From NCBI RefSeq assembly GCF_022682495.2, contig NC_071396.1:18907735-18971734 (forward strand): a DNA stretch of 64,000 nucleotides, written 5' to 3'. How positions within the stretch are numbered: the first letter of the stretch is position 1; each line of letters begins with the position of its first letter. The notes beneath the pieces were generated by a model. It did not search any database. It saw only the letters and a program-made list of their open reading frames with translations, and had not been told where the DNA came from. Positions 1 to 13,413 of the stretch are shown piece after piece. A program made the position numbers and the translations under genes. The DNA comes from Desmodus rotundus (lineage: Eukaryota > Chordata > Mammalia > Chiroptera > Phyllostomidae).

Positions 1-3000
1 CTGGAGTTGGTCTCAGGGCATCCGTCCCACTCACCCCTCAGATCTGGGATGATGTCATGATGTCCAACTTGGGAAATGGCATCAACAGTGTCCTCGGGCT
101 TCCTTGAACTCCCTCCTAGAGCAGCCTGTCCTGCTCGAGCACAGCTTGCCTGTGTGCCCCTCCCAGTCAGGCCACTCTCTCAGATGACAAGAAGCAGGAC
201 AGTTGCAAAATAAAGGAAAGAGAAGGGAGCAAAAAGCTAGTTGTGAAGCCCACATGTCACGGGACCACTGAGAGCACTTAGGAAATGCCAAGCTCTGCAG
301 AATCTGCAGGTCTCAGCTCCTCTTCTTCACGGATAATTTCCCCTCTTGCTTTCTAGCTGGCATGTGAAATGCATCTCCGTGACAGAAGAGAAAGAAGTGA
401 GGGCCGAAGAAACCCTAACACAGGCTGACGGGGTGGGGGAAGGGGGATGGCCTGGCTCCCTCCTGGGGACGTGCCCACGCATGTGGAGGCCGCCCCAGCG
501 GACTCCCTCCCATCTCCTCTCACATGAGTGTCCTTGGACAGGTCAGTGCTGTGTGACTCCGGAGCAGGACCCTGTTGCCGACACGGCACAGCCACGTGCA
601 GCGTCACTCACTTAGTAAACGCAGATGGTCACATCAGTGACAGCAGCAAGGACGGCATCGTTACTGACTTTCACTCTGTGTCTGGTGTCTAGGAAGGGCA
701 TTCCCTGAACTGGCTTCACTTCATTAAACCCCAATCAGCCTGTGTCGCAGTTATCATTGCCCCATTGCGCAGACATGGCAATTGAGGGTTAAATATCCTC
801 AAGGTGGTAAAGCTGCGTTCAAGGTCAAATGCATAGGCTGGTGCCTGACCTCCGCTGAGGTGCTGCGCCTATGGGTGCTCAGGAAGGGCCACGCAGAGGC
901 TGGGACCTGGGGTGGAAGCAGTTAATCACCTCAAGGGGGCAGCTCAGCTCCTGGGAGAGAGACCATGAACAGAGTGGGTGGTGACCCTCACTGCAGCCAC
1001 ACTGCCTGGTCCCAGGCCGCTCTGCTGGCCACCAGGAAATATGGGCAGCAGCCAGCGCCCAGGCTCACAGATGCCGTCCCTGGTGAGTCCGGCCCCATTC
1101 CCACCGGTGCACAGATGAAGGTCCTTCCTCCTGCCTCCCCCTCGCAGACCCAGGAGCTGCTGCTGACCTGTGTCCCCACACACAGCATGAGGCTCAGACC
1201 TCAGCACCTCTGTCACCGGCTGAATGGATGGGCACACAGATGGACAGACAGGTGGACAGATAGATGGGTGATTCAAGGTAGACGAAAGGGCACACACACA
1301 TCTTTTCCATTTCTCTCAGTCGGGACTTTTCTCAGAAAACTGTGTGTGCAGTATCTCAAGGTCACACAGTGATTCCCAGTGACTAACATGAAGGGTGTCC
1401 CAAAGCCGGGAAAGTAGGGCCAGCTTCAATAAACACGAAGAATCGTGTGTAAGCTGGATATTAATTGATAATTCAGAGCCCCTCGCGTATTCAGAAAACC
1501 CCTTGTTGCCTTCAAGAACCTAATTTCTAATATTTACTTACTTTCTAAACTATTACTTTAAATTTTAATGAAAATAATAAATGTACATGGTTAACAAATA
1601 AAATCTGACTGGACAGGGCAAGAGAGATGGGGCAGGAGACACAGTAGGAGAGAGGGAGGGAGGGAGTCAGCAGTGGAGGAGGAGAGGGGAGGGGATGGAG
1701 AGAGAGGAGAGAGAGTGCAGGGACCCCCTAGCCCACCTCCCCACATCCACACCTGCTCCTCAGGAGAACCTCTTTAACTGGCTCTGAGGTCAGATATTGG
1801 GGGGTCCCTCCCTACCTCTCCATAACCCTACGGCCCCTTCGTGCTCAGCTTCAGTAAGACTCCTGCCAACAGGTCGTCAGGACGCGGCTCCCAGATCGTC
1901 ACCCCGGCTCCCAGTACAGTCACCATCACGTGAGAGTCTGAGGCGTATTTGCAGTTGTAACTGTGGCCATCACCCATTCACAGCGCTTTCCCTCCCTTGA
2001 GGAGGGGCAGTCCTTGACACACCCCCATGCACTGACAGTGGCCACACGGTCACCCTTCTGTCCCTGTCCTCCTCTGCTGCTGACACCACCTACCGTCTGT
2101 TAAGTCTCTTGGGCTTTGGCTGTAGACTCTAGAGACTTGGAAACCAATGAACCTTAGTGAGTGGAGCTAATCACTGTAACAGAGAAGCCCCCAGATGAAC
2201 CGCGGCAGCAATGCAGTTGTATCCTGTGTCCTGTGTCCCTGCTCGTGAGAAAAACAGGTGTGTGAGCAGGCACTCAGCACCCAGGACCAGCCTCTGCCAC
2301 CCTGACCCTGTGAGGTGCACGGCCGTCCCCAGTCACCCCATTTTAGCCACAGCCTGGATGGAGGACCCGCACAGGGGCCACTAGCAGGTCGGCAGCTCCT
2401 GGCCACACCCCTACCACAGGTGGGACATCCCTGGGCCGACCCCCTGCAGCCTGTCACACCCACTCCCCTGCACCAGAGGACCAGATACCTGTGCTGCCTT
2501 GGGGCCCGCTTCCTCCCGTCACAGGAGAAGTTCCTTCTGCCAAACTCGGGAGTTCTTCTCTCCTGCACTTGACCCAGCACCCACACCAGCCCTTGTTTTC
2601 CCTGAACCGGACGGGGCCGTGCATGTGTCTCGGAGTGTTCCCTGTGGCTCCTAACCGCCTGTCCTCATGGGGACAGAAGCAGCCCCGCCCTTGGCACCAT
2701 GAAACTGTGCCCTGCAGACCCCAGCCAGGCCCACCCTGTCTCCTCAGCGGCGGGTGTGTTCTCATGAGGCCTCTCCTCGGATGAGCAGCCCCATAGTCAC
2801 CACACACTTGGTGGTAGTGCAGTGAGAAGACTCTGTGGGATGGGAGAACTGGGTGTCAGGAAAAGGACAACGTCAGAAAGGCTGAAAGTAGGTGCACTTG
2901 AGAGGCAGACACCCCACGGTTCAGGCCCTGCACTCACAGCCACCAAGCGGAGCTGAGTGTCACTCACCCTCTTGTCCTTGTCTGAAGGTGACGGGATCAC

Positions 3001-3435
3001 CACTTACCACATACTGACTGTGAGACTGAAGTTAAGCACAGAGCCCGGTCAACAGCATGCATTTAATAAGCGAGTGTCTGCTCCCCGACAATAAAAGAAG
3101 GGGTCTGGACTTGCTGGTGACTGACACCCCTTCTGTTTCTGACGGCCCCCTGCTGTGAGGTAAGGGGAGTTCTGGGCTTTGCAACACTGAGTGACTGGAA
3201 TCGACCTCGAAGCTCAGCTGCCTGCACACGGGAACCCCAGATTCTCCTGCACCCAGCACACACTTTGGCCTTTGTAGGCTATCCAGCCCCTGCTGCAACG
3301 ATGCACTCTCCTTGCAGCACGGAAGCAGCCATGATACTAAGTGAGTGAGTGTGGCTGTGTGCTGATGAAACATTATTGACAAAACCAGACTGTGGGCCAA
3401 TTTAGCTGACTGGCTGTGGTTTGCTGTTGCCCCAG
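1..3435. other. No gene recognised
   Basis: This is moderately GC-rich DNA without a recognisable exon or RNA gene. A GA-rich low-complexity run lies at about 1,650-1,720. Short open frames on both strands overlap each other and show no known motif. HEATR1 exons, expected here from human gene order, were looked for by their C-terminal sequence and not found. Confidence 0.4.
1650..1720. repeat. GA-rich low-complexity tract
   Basis: An impure purine run made of GAGAG, GGGAG and GGAGGA units covers about 70 bp. It looks like a decayed microsatellite. Confidence 0.7.
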
Positions 3436-3651
3436 ACCACAGGTGGCAAACACAAAGCCCACGGGCCGAATCCGGCCCTCCACCTTGTTTTATCCACCCC
3501 ACACCTTGTTTCTACCCGGTGGCAGCGCCGAGCTCTCGCTTCACTGTTAAGAAGTAATTACATTTACACAGTCCTAAAATTACATTCGGCCCTTTGAAGG
3601 CAACCACGAGGCTGCTGTGGCCCCTGGTGAAAAGGAGTTTGACAGCCCTGC
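3436..3651. mobile_element. Small non-autonomous DNA transposon-like element (hAT-type appearance)
   Basis: About 215 bp begins CAGGTGGCAAAC and ends GTTTGACAGCCCTGCC, whose reverse complement starts GGCAGGGCTGTCAAAC. The ends are therefore imperfect inverted repeats. The inner sequence (CCCACGGGCC, CGGCCCTCCACC, TTCGGCCCTTTGAAGG) resembles mammalian MITEs of the hAT-Charlie type. The family name was not determined. Confidence 0.45.
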
Positions 3652-3689
3652 CCTAGACCACAAAAGGGTTTTGTTTCATTATCAAGTGG

Positions 3690-3800
3690 ACCCAGGACAA
3701 ACACTTCATTTGCTCACTCACTGCATTAATATTTTTTTCAGTACCTACTACGTGCCAGGCCCTTTCAAAAGTGTGGGGCAGAGCAGTGGGCATCGCTGAA
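3690..3800 (-). repeat. L2-like LINE 3' end fragment
   Basis: CACTTCATTTGCTCACTCAC followed by GTACCTACTACGTGCCAGGC is the usual antisense L2 tail. It is old and diverged. Confidence 0.5.
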
Positions 3801-6800
3801 CCATCTGCCATTTCGAAGGGCAGTGACTCCAGAAAACTTTCTATTTACTGTCCACGCCCCTCACCCCAGCACACGCTGTGAGCAGAGAGGCTACGTGCTG
3901 AGACTTCACGTACCCGCTCTTCACCCAGATCAGGAGCTCCGGTCTTAGCCATTTTATAGATTTGGATTCCTCGTAATATGTGAAAAATGGGTTCTGTATC
4001 TTTAAAAAAAAAAAGGTTTGAAAATCACAGGTCTGGACTAGCTATTACTGTTTTATTGATGGCTGGGTGTGTGTGACAGAACCCGAAGTCTGGCTAACGT
4101 CAGATTGCATCTGCTGCTTCCCCTGGATCTGTCTATCGGGCCTAGCACTGTGTCCCAGGAGATAAAATTAATCTAAAAAACACTCTGGCTTCCAAAGTCA
4201 TCCTGGCATTACGTAGGGCCTTATCACGTGCTGGCCCGGGGACAGTGACTGGAACGCTGGGGACTCTCCCACCCAGGCTGCTGTGTCAGGGAATGTGCTT
4301 CTCCTTCCAGCAGGGCCGGGCTAATTACTGAGTAACTTAATTACCCAGGACTCCATGGCTAGTGCCCTCACATGAGTAAACCTACCCAGACTATGTTAGC
4401 TTAAAAACAGAACAAGTATTTCTGGTTTTATCATATTCTTTTTTTTCAATTCAACGATTGACCAAAGGTCAGCTCACAGTGATGAAGTCAGATGATGAAA
4501 CTAATAATAATAAATTTGATCAGGTGATAAAAATAAAGTTACCAGTGGCAAGGAATGGGTAATAGCCTTTGAAATTTCTGAATACTCAGTGCACCATTTA
4601 AAACATCTTGGGTATTGGGTGTGTCAGGTGTTCTCATTAGGAACACGAGGAAATAAAAACAAATTTTGGAACACACATCCGAACCTCTCACTCTTAAATG
4701 TGGGTGAACAGCTGGGAGGTGGAGCACAGACCAAGGGGGACTTCATGGGAACCCCCGAGCTCAGAAGGAGGAAGGACCACCAGATGCAACACAGTGGAAC
4801 CCGACTTCAATAGGGCTCCGGAGTCTGCACAGCCTGCTGCAAAATCTCCAGAGCAGAAAGGGACTGACACAGCCCTGCGTAGGGTGCCCCCACAGTAATG
4901 GAAGGGGGATCTAGACCCAGCCATTGGAAAACTCTTGGCACACGGCAAAGAAGCTGATTTCCTGAACTCAGTCGGCTCTGAGTCTTGAGGGGCCCTTGGC
5001 CAGACACTCTGGGACTCCTGGAGAAGCCCATGGGGGCAGCCTCCTGAGTCAGACGGAAATCAGGCTTTAAAGGTAGAGAAAAAAAAAAACCATTTTGGAA
5101 TTTCTTCCTTGGTTATTTCTGGAAGGATCTGCTTTTAAGTCACTCATGAAAATGAACTCCTCACACATGTGTGGTAAATGGGAAACGGTAGTCCACCAAG
5201 TTTCTAAGACAGTGAATGGCCTCCCTCCTCTTAATCAGGGGTCCTGGGCTTTGTCAGGCCTCTCGTCCCTCCTCCCCGCACTCAGTCGTTCTTTTCTTGT
5301 CTCGATTTTTTTTTCTATTTTTTTTTTCTCTGTAGACTGTTTCTCACTGCGCTGACTAGTGTGAGGACGCTGACCCAGGTGAGGTCTGTGAAGAGGCAAA
5401 ATGCTCAGTGGAGAGCAGGGATAACAACAGATGTGTCAATAAAGGGAAGAGCCAAGCTTTGTCAAAGAGGTCACTGTCAGGGGAGCTTGGTGCTAGTCCG
5501 GGGCCTTGGTAGACTGACCTACCTTCCTTAAGGTCACCTGCCACAGCGCAGTGTCATCTGGGTGGGGATCAGGCGAGCTCGGGAAGGTCAGGTCAGCCCA
5601 GTGCCTGACGCACAGTGGACGGGATCAATACTGTGGGAGGGGCGGTGGTGAAGAGCAGCCTGCCAGGTACTGAGGTCAACAGGAAGGGGGCACCTGGGTG
5701 GCCATGATGAGGAGATAAACTCGCTGTGCCTCAGTTTCTTCATCTGTAGAGCTGGGTTATAATGAGATTAATACCATGGTTCATGGTAAGTGGTGCAGCA
5801 CGGGCTCAGACACTCAGTTGGTGTGGCCTGCTGTCTCCCTCACTTTACATCCACACCCCAGACCAAGGTCTTCTGCACCCACTATAGCACACGTGCACCA
5901 CACCTCAGCTGCCATCCACAAAGCCCACCTGCTGAGTAAGGGATGGTTCTAGGACATAAGCGGGCCTGTCGCAGTCACGCTAGACACGCCAGCTCAGTGC
6001 CTGCAGCAATGCTGGCAAATGCACAAGGTGCCCAGACTCTGGACACCTGTGTTCCTCATACCCACAGGGAGGCCACCTCCCAGCTGCTGCTCCTGGGCCA
6101 CCGGATGCCAGGAACTTGTCCCCACCTCAGGGTGACCCGCACCACCTCCAAGACCACTCCCCCCAATGCTGATGGCTGTGAGGTGCCCACACCACCAACA
6201 ATGGGAGCCCCCACATATCCCTCACGAGGCCACCTCCAACCAGCAGAGCCTAGGTCACGTGCTTGTCCTTAGAGAAATTGGAAACTTGATTTCTTATTTT
6301 CCAAACAGAAAATGGGACTAATAACCTAGGAATTTCCCCCAAATATAGGAAGGCTATCGAAAAGTTGATAAGCAGCCACAAACATTATATGGGATGTCAA
6401 TGACCTGACTTCCAAGTGTCCCCAGGCACAGTGAGAACACGGGAGACACATAATGGACTTGTGGCCTCAGAATCCTGGACAACTTGTGCCCACTGCTGGC
6501 CACATGGGCCAGGAGGTCCGTGAGGGACCCCAACCCCGCGTGTTTCACAACAGCCTGACCTTGGCTGGGACACAAACGCTGTTCTAACGCGTAAAGGATA
6601 AGAGTAACACCAAAATAGTTACCGCTTGTTTTTAAATGCAAGATTTTATAAAGTCTTACATAATTACACGGGACTGAATAATGGAGATGAATTATCATAA
6701 AACCCCATCATTCAAAAGTGCTTTGCAGAAACAATTTCATGGTCTAAAATGAACTGCCTTACTCCCCCCACAGGGTAACTCTAACTCTGACATAAATAAA

Positions 6801-6930
6801 TGCATGCTATCCCCAAGTGCATGGGTAAGGACACCAACCCAAACAGCTGAAGGAGCCCCAAAGCACGAGGACAGGTGGTACTGAAGGGACAGTAAGATGA
6901 CTGTGCTAAACCTCCTCCAGCTCCTGCACG
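3801..6930. other. No gene recognised; one MIR
   Basis: Nothing coding is recognised. An MIR lies at about 5,720-5,830. An A-rich patch at 4,003-4,030 ends in a motif like the tail of the element at 3,436, so it may be another decayed transposon end. Confidence 0.4.
5720..5830 (+). repeat. MIR SINE fragment
   Basis: TGCCTCAGTTTCTTCATCTG followed by a GGTTATAATGAGATTAAT-like core is the conserved MIR core. Confidence 0.65.
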
Positions 6931-7520
6931 GCTCGGGCAGTGCCAGGGAAGAGCTTGCTGGGGAGCCAGGCGTGCTGGACGGACCGGAGCGAGGCAAACC
7001 GCTGGACAGGGTCCAGCTGCCCGGCAGTTCTGAGTCGCCTGCCCATCCACCTGGGTGACTCCCACCCGCAACCCAACCGTCCACTGCCAGCCTGCCCCCA
7101 GCAGCGCAGTAATCGGGCCCCCAGCCCCGGCATAGCGGCCCCCGGAGGATGGGGCGGACCACAAACTGTGGGCTGACTTACCCGTCTTCTCCCCGTGGCC
7201 TCTGAGAGGACTTCCCACCACCGTGACCCCCTCTCCGCAGCAGGCAGGCGAACAGCGGGTTGGCCGCTCTGTCCATTACCCCCGCCATATTCCGGCTCTG
7301 GACTCGCTCCTCCGCGCAGTCACGTGCACTTCCGGTGACTCCTTTCCTTCCGGAAGCGAGGAGAGCCGCGCGCCGGACACTTCCAGCTGCTCGGGGCCGC
7401 CTCGGGGCAACTCTCCCTCACAAGTCACCTCATCCCACCAACCGCACGGTCAGGGGACTCCACGCTCTCCCTCCAGACTTCATCCACTGGGGCGCAGCGG
7501 GCCTGTTGTACATGGCGTTA
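6930..7520. promoter_or_regulatory. GC-rich promoter-like patch with ETS, E-box and YY1 motifs
   Basis: The patch contains CpG-rich DNA with CACGTG (7,321-7,326), ACTTCCGGT (7,328-7,336), the ETS palindrome CTTCCGGAAG (7,347-7,356) and a YY1-like motif read on the minus strand as AATATGGCGG (7,282-7,291). This cluster is typical of TATA-less housekeeping promoters. On the minus strand the YY1-like motif overlaps an ATG whose open frame runs to a strong GTAAGT donor. No known gene is recognised in either direction. Confidence 0.5.
7182..7288 (-). CDS. Candidate first coding exon of an unrecognised gene
   Basis: The ATG at 7,288 sits in a YY1/Kozak-like context (AATATGGCGG) and the frame stays open for 107 nt to a good GTAAGT donor (7,176-7,181). 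It encodes MAGVMDRAANPLFACLLRRG followed by a glycine/serine/arginine-rich tail. I do not recognise the peptide and found no partner exon in phase 2 to the left. It could equally be a non-coding first exon or chance. The promoter-like motifs just upstream are the main reason to list it. Confidence 0.2.
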
Positions 7521-8299
7521 CGTTGGACTTACTGAGGGGCTGGGGTTGGAATCAGGGTGAACAGTTCAAACTCACGCGTATCCCACTTCAGGGAGGGGTT
7601 TCCTCCGCCCCCACACCCCCAGAGCGGCTGCGGCCTCCAGCAGCACCCCGCACAGCCCCCCTTCCCGACCCATTGTGGGTTCCGTGTCATCCTTCCCTGC
7701 CTTCAGCCAGGGCTTCAGGCAGAACACATCCTAGTCCTTAATTGTTCCTGGTTACTACTGTCTAGGGACATCTTGTGTTCTTTTTGTTGTCGAAAGTTTG
7801 GTTTTCATTTTGAGATTCCTTTAGTCAGAAAGTCAGACGGGGGACCCTCTCTGTTTCCCACGTCTGATACTGAGGATTTAGGTAAGGGGACAGTTGCCAT
7901 TTCCTTATCTCTTGACAGCAGAAAAGGGAACCTCTGAACCAAATGCCAGGCCTCAAAAGCCCCGGGGGCCACTCGTGGTCCCCAGCAGCCCCAAGCCCCA
8001 CCCCTACTAGAGGGCTTCAGCGGGAGGAGGCAGGGGCCCTGCCCCAATGTGCAGCCCTGGGCACATGCAGGGGTGGTGCTACTGGCACCTCCACATCAAC
8101 CTGACAGTCCCAGGAAGAACGTCCCACCTTTGTCGGTGTCGGCACCAGGGGGACAGGTGAGAGCTCCGGAAGCACCATGAGAGTGGAGCCGACCAGAACA
8201 GCACAGCCAGAGCCCCCAGGACAAACTGTTGTTGGAACCACAGCCCAAGGGAGCACACCAGACCTACTCACTACAGCTGAACAGGTGAGTGCCTACCAA
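7521..8299. other. No gene recognised
   Basis: A GC-rich stretch merges into AT-richer DNA. The open frames are unsupported. The right part may already belong to the 5' region of the L1 that follows. Confidence 0.35.
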
Positions 8300-9880
8300 A
8301 ACCAGACCCAGAGTTTCCCAGGAGTCACGAAAATCACAATTTGCATGGGACAAGATAACAGACACCAATACCAAGATGAATCATGCTGGCATATTCTGAC
8401 ATGGTTTTAAAGCCACTGTCTCATAAATGCTTCAGTGAGTAACTTAAAATACACTTGTAACAAATGAAGAAGAAGAAGAAAAAAACAGAAAAATCTCACA
8501 AAAGAGATAGAAGACAGAAACAAAAAGAACCAAATGGCAATTATGTAACTGGAAAATACAATAATCAAAAGGAATAACTCAATGAATAGGTTCAATATCA
8601 GAATGAATGTGACAGAAGAAAGAATCAATGAATTTGAAGATAGGACAACAGAAAATACCCAATTTGAACACCAGAAAGAAAATCTACTGAAAAATAAAAT
8701 GAACGGTCTTATGAACCTGTGGGACAATGGCAAATGAGCTACCATTCGTGTCCCTGATGCCTCAGGACAGGAAAGGCACAAGCTGGAAGGGCATTTGAGA
8801 AAACTGTAGCTGGAGACCTCCCAGATCTGGTGAAAGACACAGCCTGCAGATTCAAGCAGCTGAGAAAATCCCCAACAGGTTAACCCCAAAGAAATCTACC
8901 CCAAGACATGTCATGACTAGACCTGTGAAGACTAAAGACAAAGACCAGCTGCTGAAAGCAGGAGAGAAATGTTGCATTTCTTATGGGACCACCAAGACCA
9001 ATTACAGCCAGTTTCTCATCTGAAACTATGGAGTGGCACACAGTTGTTCCAATAATGAAAGAAATGAGCTGTCAACTGTGAATGCTATTTTTAGTGAAAA
9101 CACTCCTCAGGAATGAGGGGAAAATAAAGCTCTCACAGGAAAAAATGAAGAGAATTTGCCATTAGAAGACCCACCCTTAGAGAATGGCTAGAGACAGCTT
9201 CCTAGACACAAAGCAAATGATGGCAGACAGAGGCCTGGAACTTCTGAAAGGAAATGAGAACACAGAATGGGCAGAAATCAGAGTATTATGGACTACTTTC
9301 TCTTCATGAGTCCAAATCACATTTGATGGCTGATAAAAAAAAAATGTAACCCACTTACAGAGGAAAGATGTGGGGACACAGAAAGACGAGAGTGGTCCAC
9401 AGGTCAGGAGAAACCAACCTAGCCTCCAGAACTGTGGGAGGGTCATTTCTATTGTTCAAGGAAAAAAATCCACACACATCTGGTATCTGATGGTCACCGT
9501 ATATAGAAAACAAATTTAAGATATTTCTATTTTAAAAGTAGGGAGGGCAAAGGGCCCTAAATTCAAGTAAGGTCCCTATACTCCTATCAAAGTAGACTTC
9601 AGAAGTTATGTATGTATTTTGTAGTATCTAGAACTAACGCTAACAAAAGTATACAAAGAGTATATTTGAAAACTGTAAATAAATCAAAATGGAGTTTTAC
9701 AGACCGTCAAGTAATCCACCAGAAAGCCAGACAAGAGAAATAGAGCAATGAGAAACAAAGAGAACAAAAAGAATACAAATATTAAAGTGGCATACTTCAG
9801 CCCTACATGTCAATAATTTAAATGTAAATGGTCTAAATACAGCAATTAAAAGGTGACTGGCAGAATGAATTTAAAACCAT
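8300..9880 (+). mobile_element. Old L1 LINE fragment (ORF1 region into ORF2 start)
   Basis: The sequence runs through the conserved L1 ORF1 region (for example GATAGGACAACAGAAAATAC and CAAGCAGCTGAGAAAATCCC), then the ORF1-ORF2 spacer, and stops near the ORF2 start (AATTTAAATGTAAATGGTCT). It has many small gaps and stop codons, so it is dead and ancient. Confidence 0.75.
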
Positions 9881-12800
9881 ACAACCCAACTACAAAAACC
9901 CCACCTCCAAAAAATGCAGAGCGCCCGGCTAAAGAGGCTGGGCGGGGCTCTCCTAGGCCGAGGCCTGCCCAGGACAGAGACAGACCCCCACGGCCACCCC
10001 TCCAACTCAAGGGAAGAGGAAAGTGTGAGTTCACACCTCCCTTTGCTCTGTCCCTTTAACAGGAGGGGAATCCTGATGCAGGTGGCAGGCGCACGCCCGC
10101 AGAGGCCTGGAAGGTGGGTAAAATCTTCAGTATGCCCACATCCACGTCAGCGGGAAAGTCTGCTCCCTTGAGCTGGACCATAAGAGCGTGGCTGCAGGTC
10201 CCCGTGACAGCGGCACCAGGAGTTTGGGAAGCTCCCTGTGCTTCTTCCAACTGGAAAACTCTGTCTTTAGCTCAGCAGCCCTGGGACAAGGAGACTCAGC
10301 AACCACCCTATACAAGTCATGATGTTCGCTGAGGGTAGCTGTCAGCCAGAGATCACCACGCTCCGCCGCAAGCACGTGAGGCATTATTTAGATATTAGAG
10401 GCACGTTCCTAGTCCAGATCTAAGGTCAGAGAGCAGCATTTCAGGGTCACTGAAGATTCACGACAGCAAATAGGTGTCTGTTCTGTTTTCTTCCCTAGAA
10501 ACTGAAGAACCCAAGTGGCTTCTAAAGAATAGTTAGGATGCTGTAAAAACCTTCCCTCATTAATGGTTTTGTTAGAAAGAAGAGAAACACCAGTGTATCC
10601 TCAAAGGCTTTTCACAGTTTTGATAATTTAAAAATAGTAAGTTAATCTGAACTTTAAAGTAGGCTGGCATTGTATCACATAGAAATCTCATAGGTATACA
10701 AATGCCTAAAAATATTTTTACTGAACTTGGTACCCTATTACATTTTTTATGATTCTTTCCCCCCAAAGCATCTGATTTTGTCAAATATACAAATCAGCCT
10801 AGTTTTCCATACATGAAGGGGCACAGACGCTAGAGAAACAAAAAGGCAGATTTGTTTGGAAAGTTGATTCTGGTAAATGACCTATGAGACCCTGAGCAAA
10901 TACATTCCTCTGAACCTGTCTCTTCTTGCCTGTACAACGGGGCACATAAAGATGGCTATGCCCAGACCAGAAACACCACACTGAAGCAGCCTGAAGACGG
11001 CTCCGAAAACTGGGAAGCACCGCACAGATGCCAACGGGCTGCCGTCCGAGCGCGTCTCAGGGCCCCTAGCAACTCATGTGTCTTTGCCTTAACACACTTG
11101 CTTGTCTGAGAGACCAGAGAAGACCCCGGGATTTTATTCTCCTTGGCCTTGTACTGTACACTCTCAAATTAACCTGATTTTCAAAAAGCAACAGAGGATT
11201 TCCAAAAACACCCTGATGACTAATTCTATGCCTCTGAGCGACTCTTCCCTACACTCAGTTGACTCATTCTTTGGATGGATGATCTGGGCTCTGTAACTCA
11301 CACAGGTGTGGGAGTCTATGTAGCTCTTGTCCTGGCGCCACTCCCTCTGAGCTCGGGTCCTGTCCGGTGTCTGTCATAAGTAAACTTAGAAAGCAGATTC
11401 CCTCTTGACTCTTCTTTCCACATCAAGTGGAAAATTCACATAGCAACTCCAGATTCCTAAACTGTTCACAGTGTCATCAATTTCACATGAAAGCAACGTG
11501 GCAATTCTGACAGAGGCAGTAACCAAAGGCATGAAGTACGGAGTGGCCCACTCGGCACACTTTCAACAGGTCTCGGATTCTGGAAATGTTTTGTTTTCAC
11601 ATTTTAAAAAGGATTTTCAGAAATTAATGATAAACAATGTGGTTTTAGGGGAGTGGTGAACTATAAACCAACCCCATGGGGATGGGGACTTGGTGTTGCT
11701 CACATGGCATTTTTCTTCTTCCATTCATTTTGTACAGCTTTAAAGGCTGAGCCATAGCCTGGCCATACAAGCTGCCTCCCACTCACGTTCACAACACTGC
11801 CTGCAAAGTGTACGAGCAGGCACGGCATGGAATTTGTAGAAACAGGGCTGAGCAGGAATAGAAGGACCACACTGTCCAGTCACCCGACTTTGTAGGAAGC
11901 ACCATGTGTCTGCAGGACACCCCTGGGGAGGGACTGAAACAGGCTTCTCAGGGGTGTCCATGTCACCCCTGTCTTGTATGACAGATGGCTGTGTCTCTGA
12001 AGACAGCCTCACAATCTCCCAAGTTCTCTCCAAGCCAGCCCCTCCCCCAGATTTTCCAGCACCCTCCACGAAATGAACTCAGGCCACTTGGTCCCCTCCC
12101 AGCTGCTCTGTGATAGTGGAGGACATCCCAGGTGTGCTCTGACCAGCAGGCAGATAAGCAGACCTCTCACCCGCCACCCCAGCAACTGCATCCTGAGCAA
12201 TGGCGGCAACGTTCACATGATGTTTAGGTGGCTGGGGCAAGAAAACAGATTTTACTGGAGGAGAAAACCCTTACTCAGGCCATGTTGCTAAGGACAGGAA
12301 GCTTATTTCCAGACCCAATCACGGGACTTTCAGGTAATTCCCTCCAAAATGTACTCTTGTTCCGACTCCAGTTTTCTAAGCCCCTCCACGTGCTAACTCC
12401 TACCATTCAGTGCATTTCTTTAACACCCCATTAACCCCGAGGCTCCATCCCCAGCTTACAGGTGAGAGGACTAGAATATCGTGGGGTGGGAGAGCCAGAA
12501 GTTAACCCAGTCTGGACACCAAGGCAGGAAACGGGACAAGACGAGCACACCCTGCGACACACGCAGTCTTGTCAAAGGGGCAGAGAGTGCCACGTGAGAA
12601 ACTGTCCCCACAAACTCAGGCCTGCCCAACTGCAGAAGTGCCCCAGGAACTGTTTAGACCCTGAGGCAAGGCCCATGGAAGAAGGCCTCAGGGATTTGAG
12701 TCCTCACAGGCCCTGACAGAGGGCAGAGCACACAGGAACACGCTGGAAAGGTGGCCCCCCAACCCTCCTCAGACTCCCACCCAACTCAGCTCTCACTTCT

Positions 12801-13413
12801 TCCTCTTACTTTGGTTCCCAGTCAGTGGCATCCCCTTTACTGAGCGTCTCCCCTTGAAGGCCAGGTGCACACCTGATCCAACTTCACGTCCCTACCAGCT
12901 AGGAGTGTGTGGGAAGCACGAGGCCCTAAGTGACTGCTGGTAGATGGAGCGGAGGGCAGGGAACACCAGCTGAACCTCCGAGGGGCCGAGAGCATGCGAT
13001 GGCCCCAAACACTGGATGGTGCCCATCTCCTCCCACATTCCCCTCCTGTGTCCCTTCTCCCCGGCCAAAGGGACTGCACTACTGGGGATTAAGTGTCAGC
13101 TGACCCTGCCAGGGTGCCAAATGACAATGGCTCCAGGCAGGCAGGCTCCAGGAGGGCTGGACGAGGGGCATGGGATCGTTTCTTTCGGAGTATTCCAGAG
13201 TAACTTCTTGCATATACGCTTGATTGAAGCCCTGTTCCCTCATCTCACCGGGGCTGTGGCATTATCAGAAAGGTGTGGGCTTCTGCAGGTCGGTTTTGCC
13301 TGTGTATTCAGACCCAACGACATGCACCCTACTTAAAAGTCCAAGGGGGAATGAGGTCGGTATCATTCCAGAACCAGAGCAATCCATTCACTTGCATATC
13401 CATCTTCAGGTGT
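9881..13413. other. No gene recognised; one MIR-like stretch
   Basis: No exon of HEATR1 or any other gene was recognised. MIR-like sequence is present near 10,890-10,950. Open frames near 9.9-10.4 kb and 12.0-13.3 kb have no known motif. The distal LGALS8 3' UTR may reach into this area. Confidence 0.4.

Noticed and set aside
7223..7741. 172-codon plus-strand frame across the promoter-like patch
   Set aside because: Proline/serine-rich translation of GC-rich DNA. The patch is better read as regulatory sequence.
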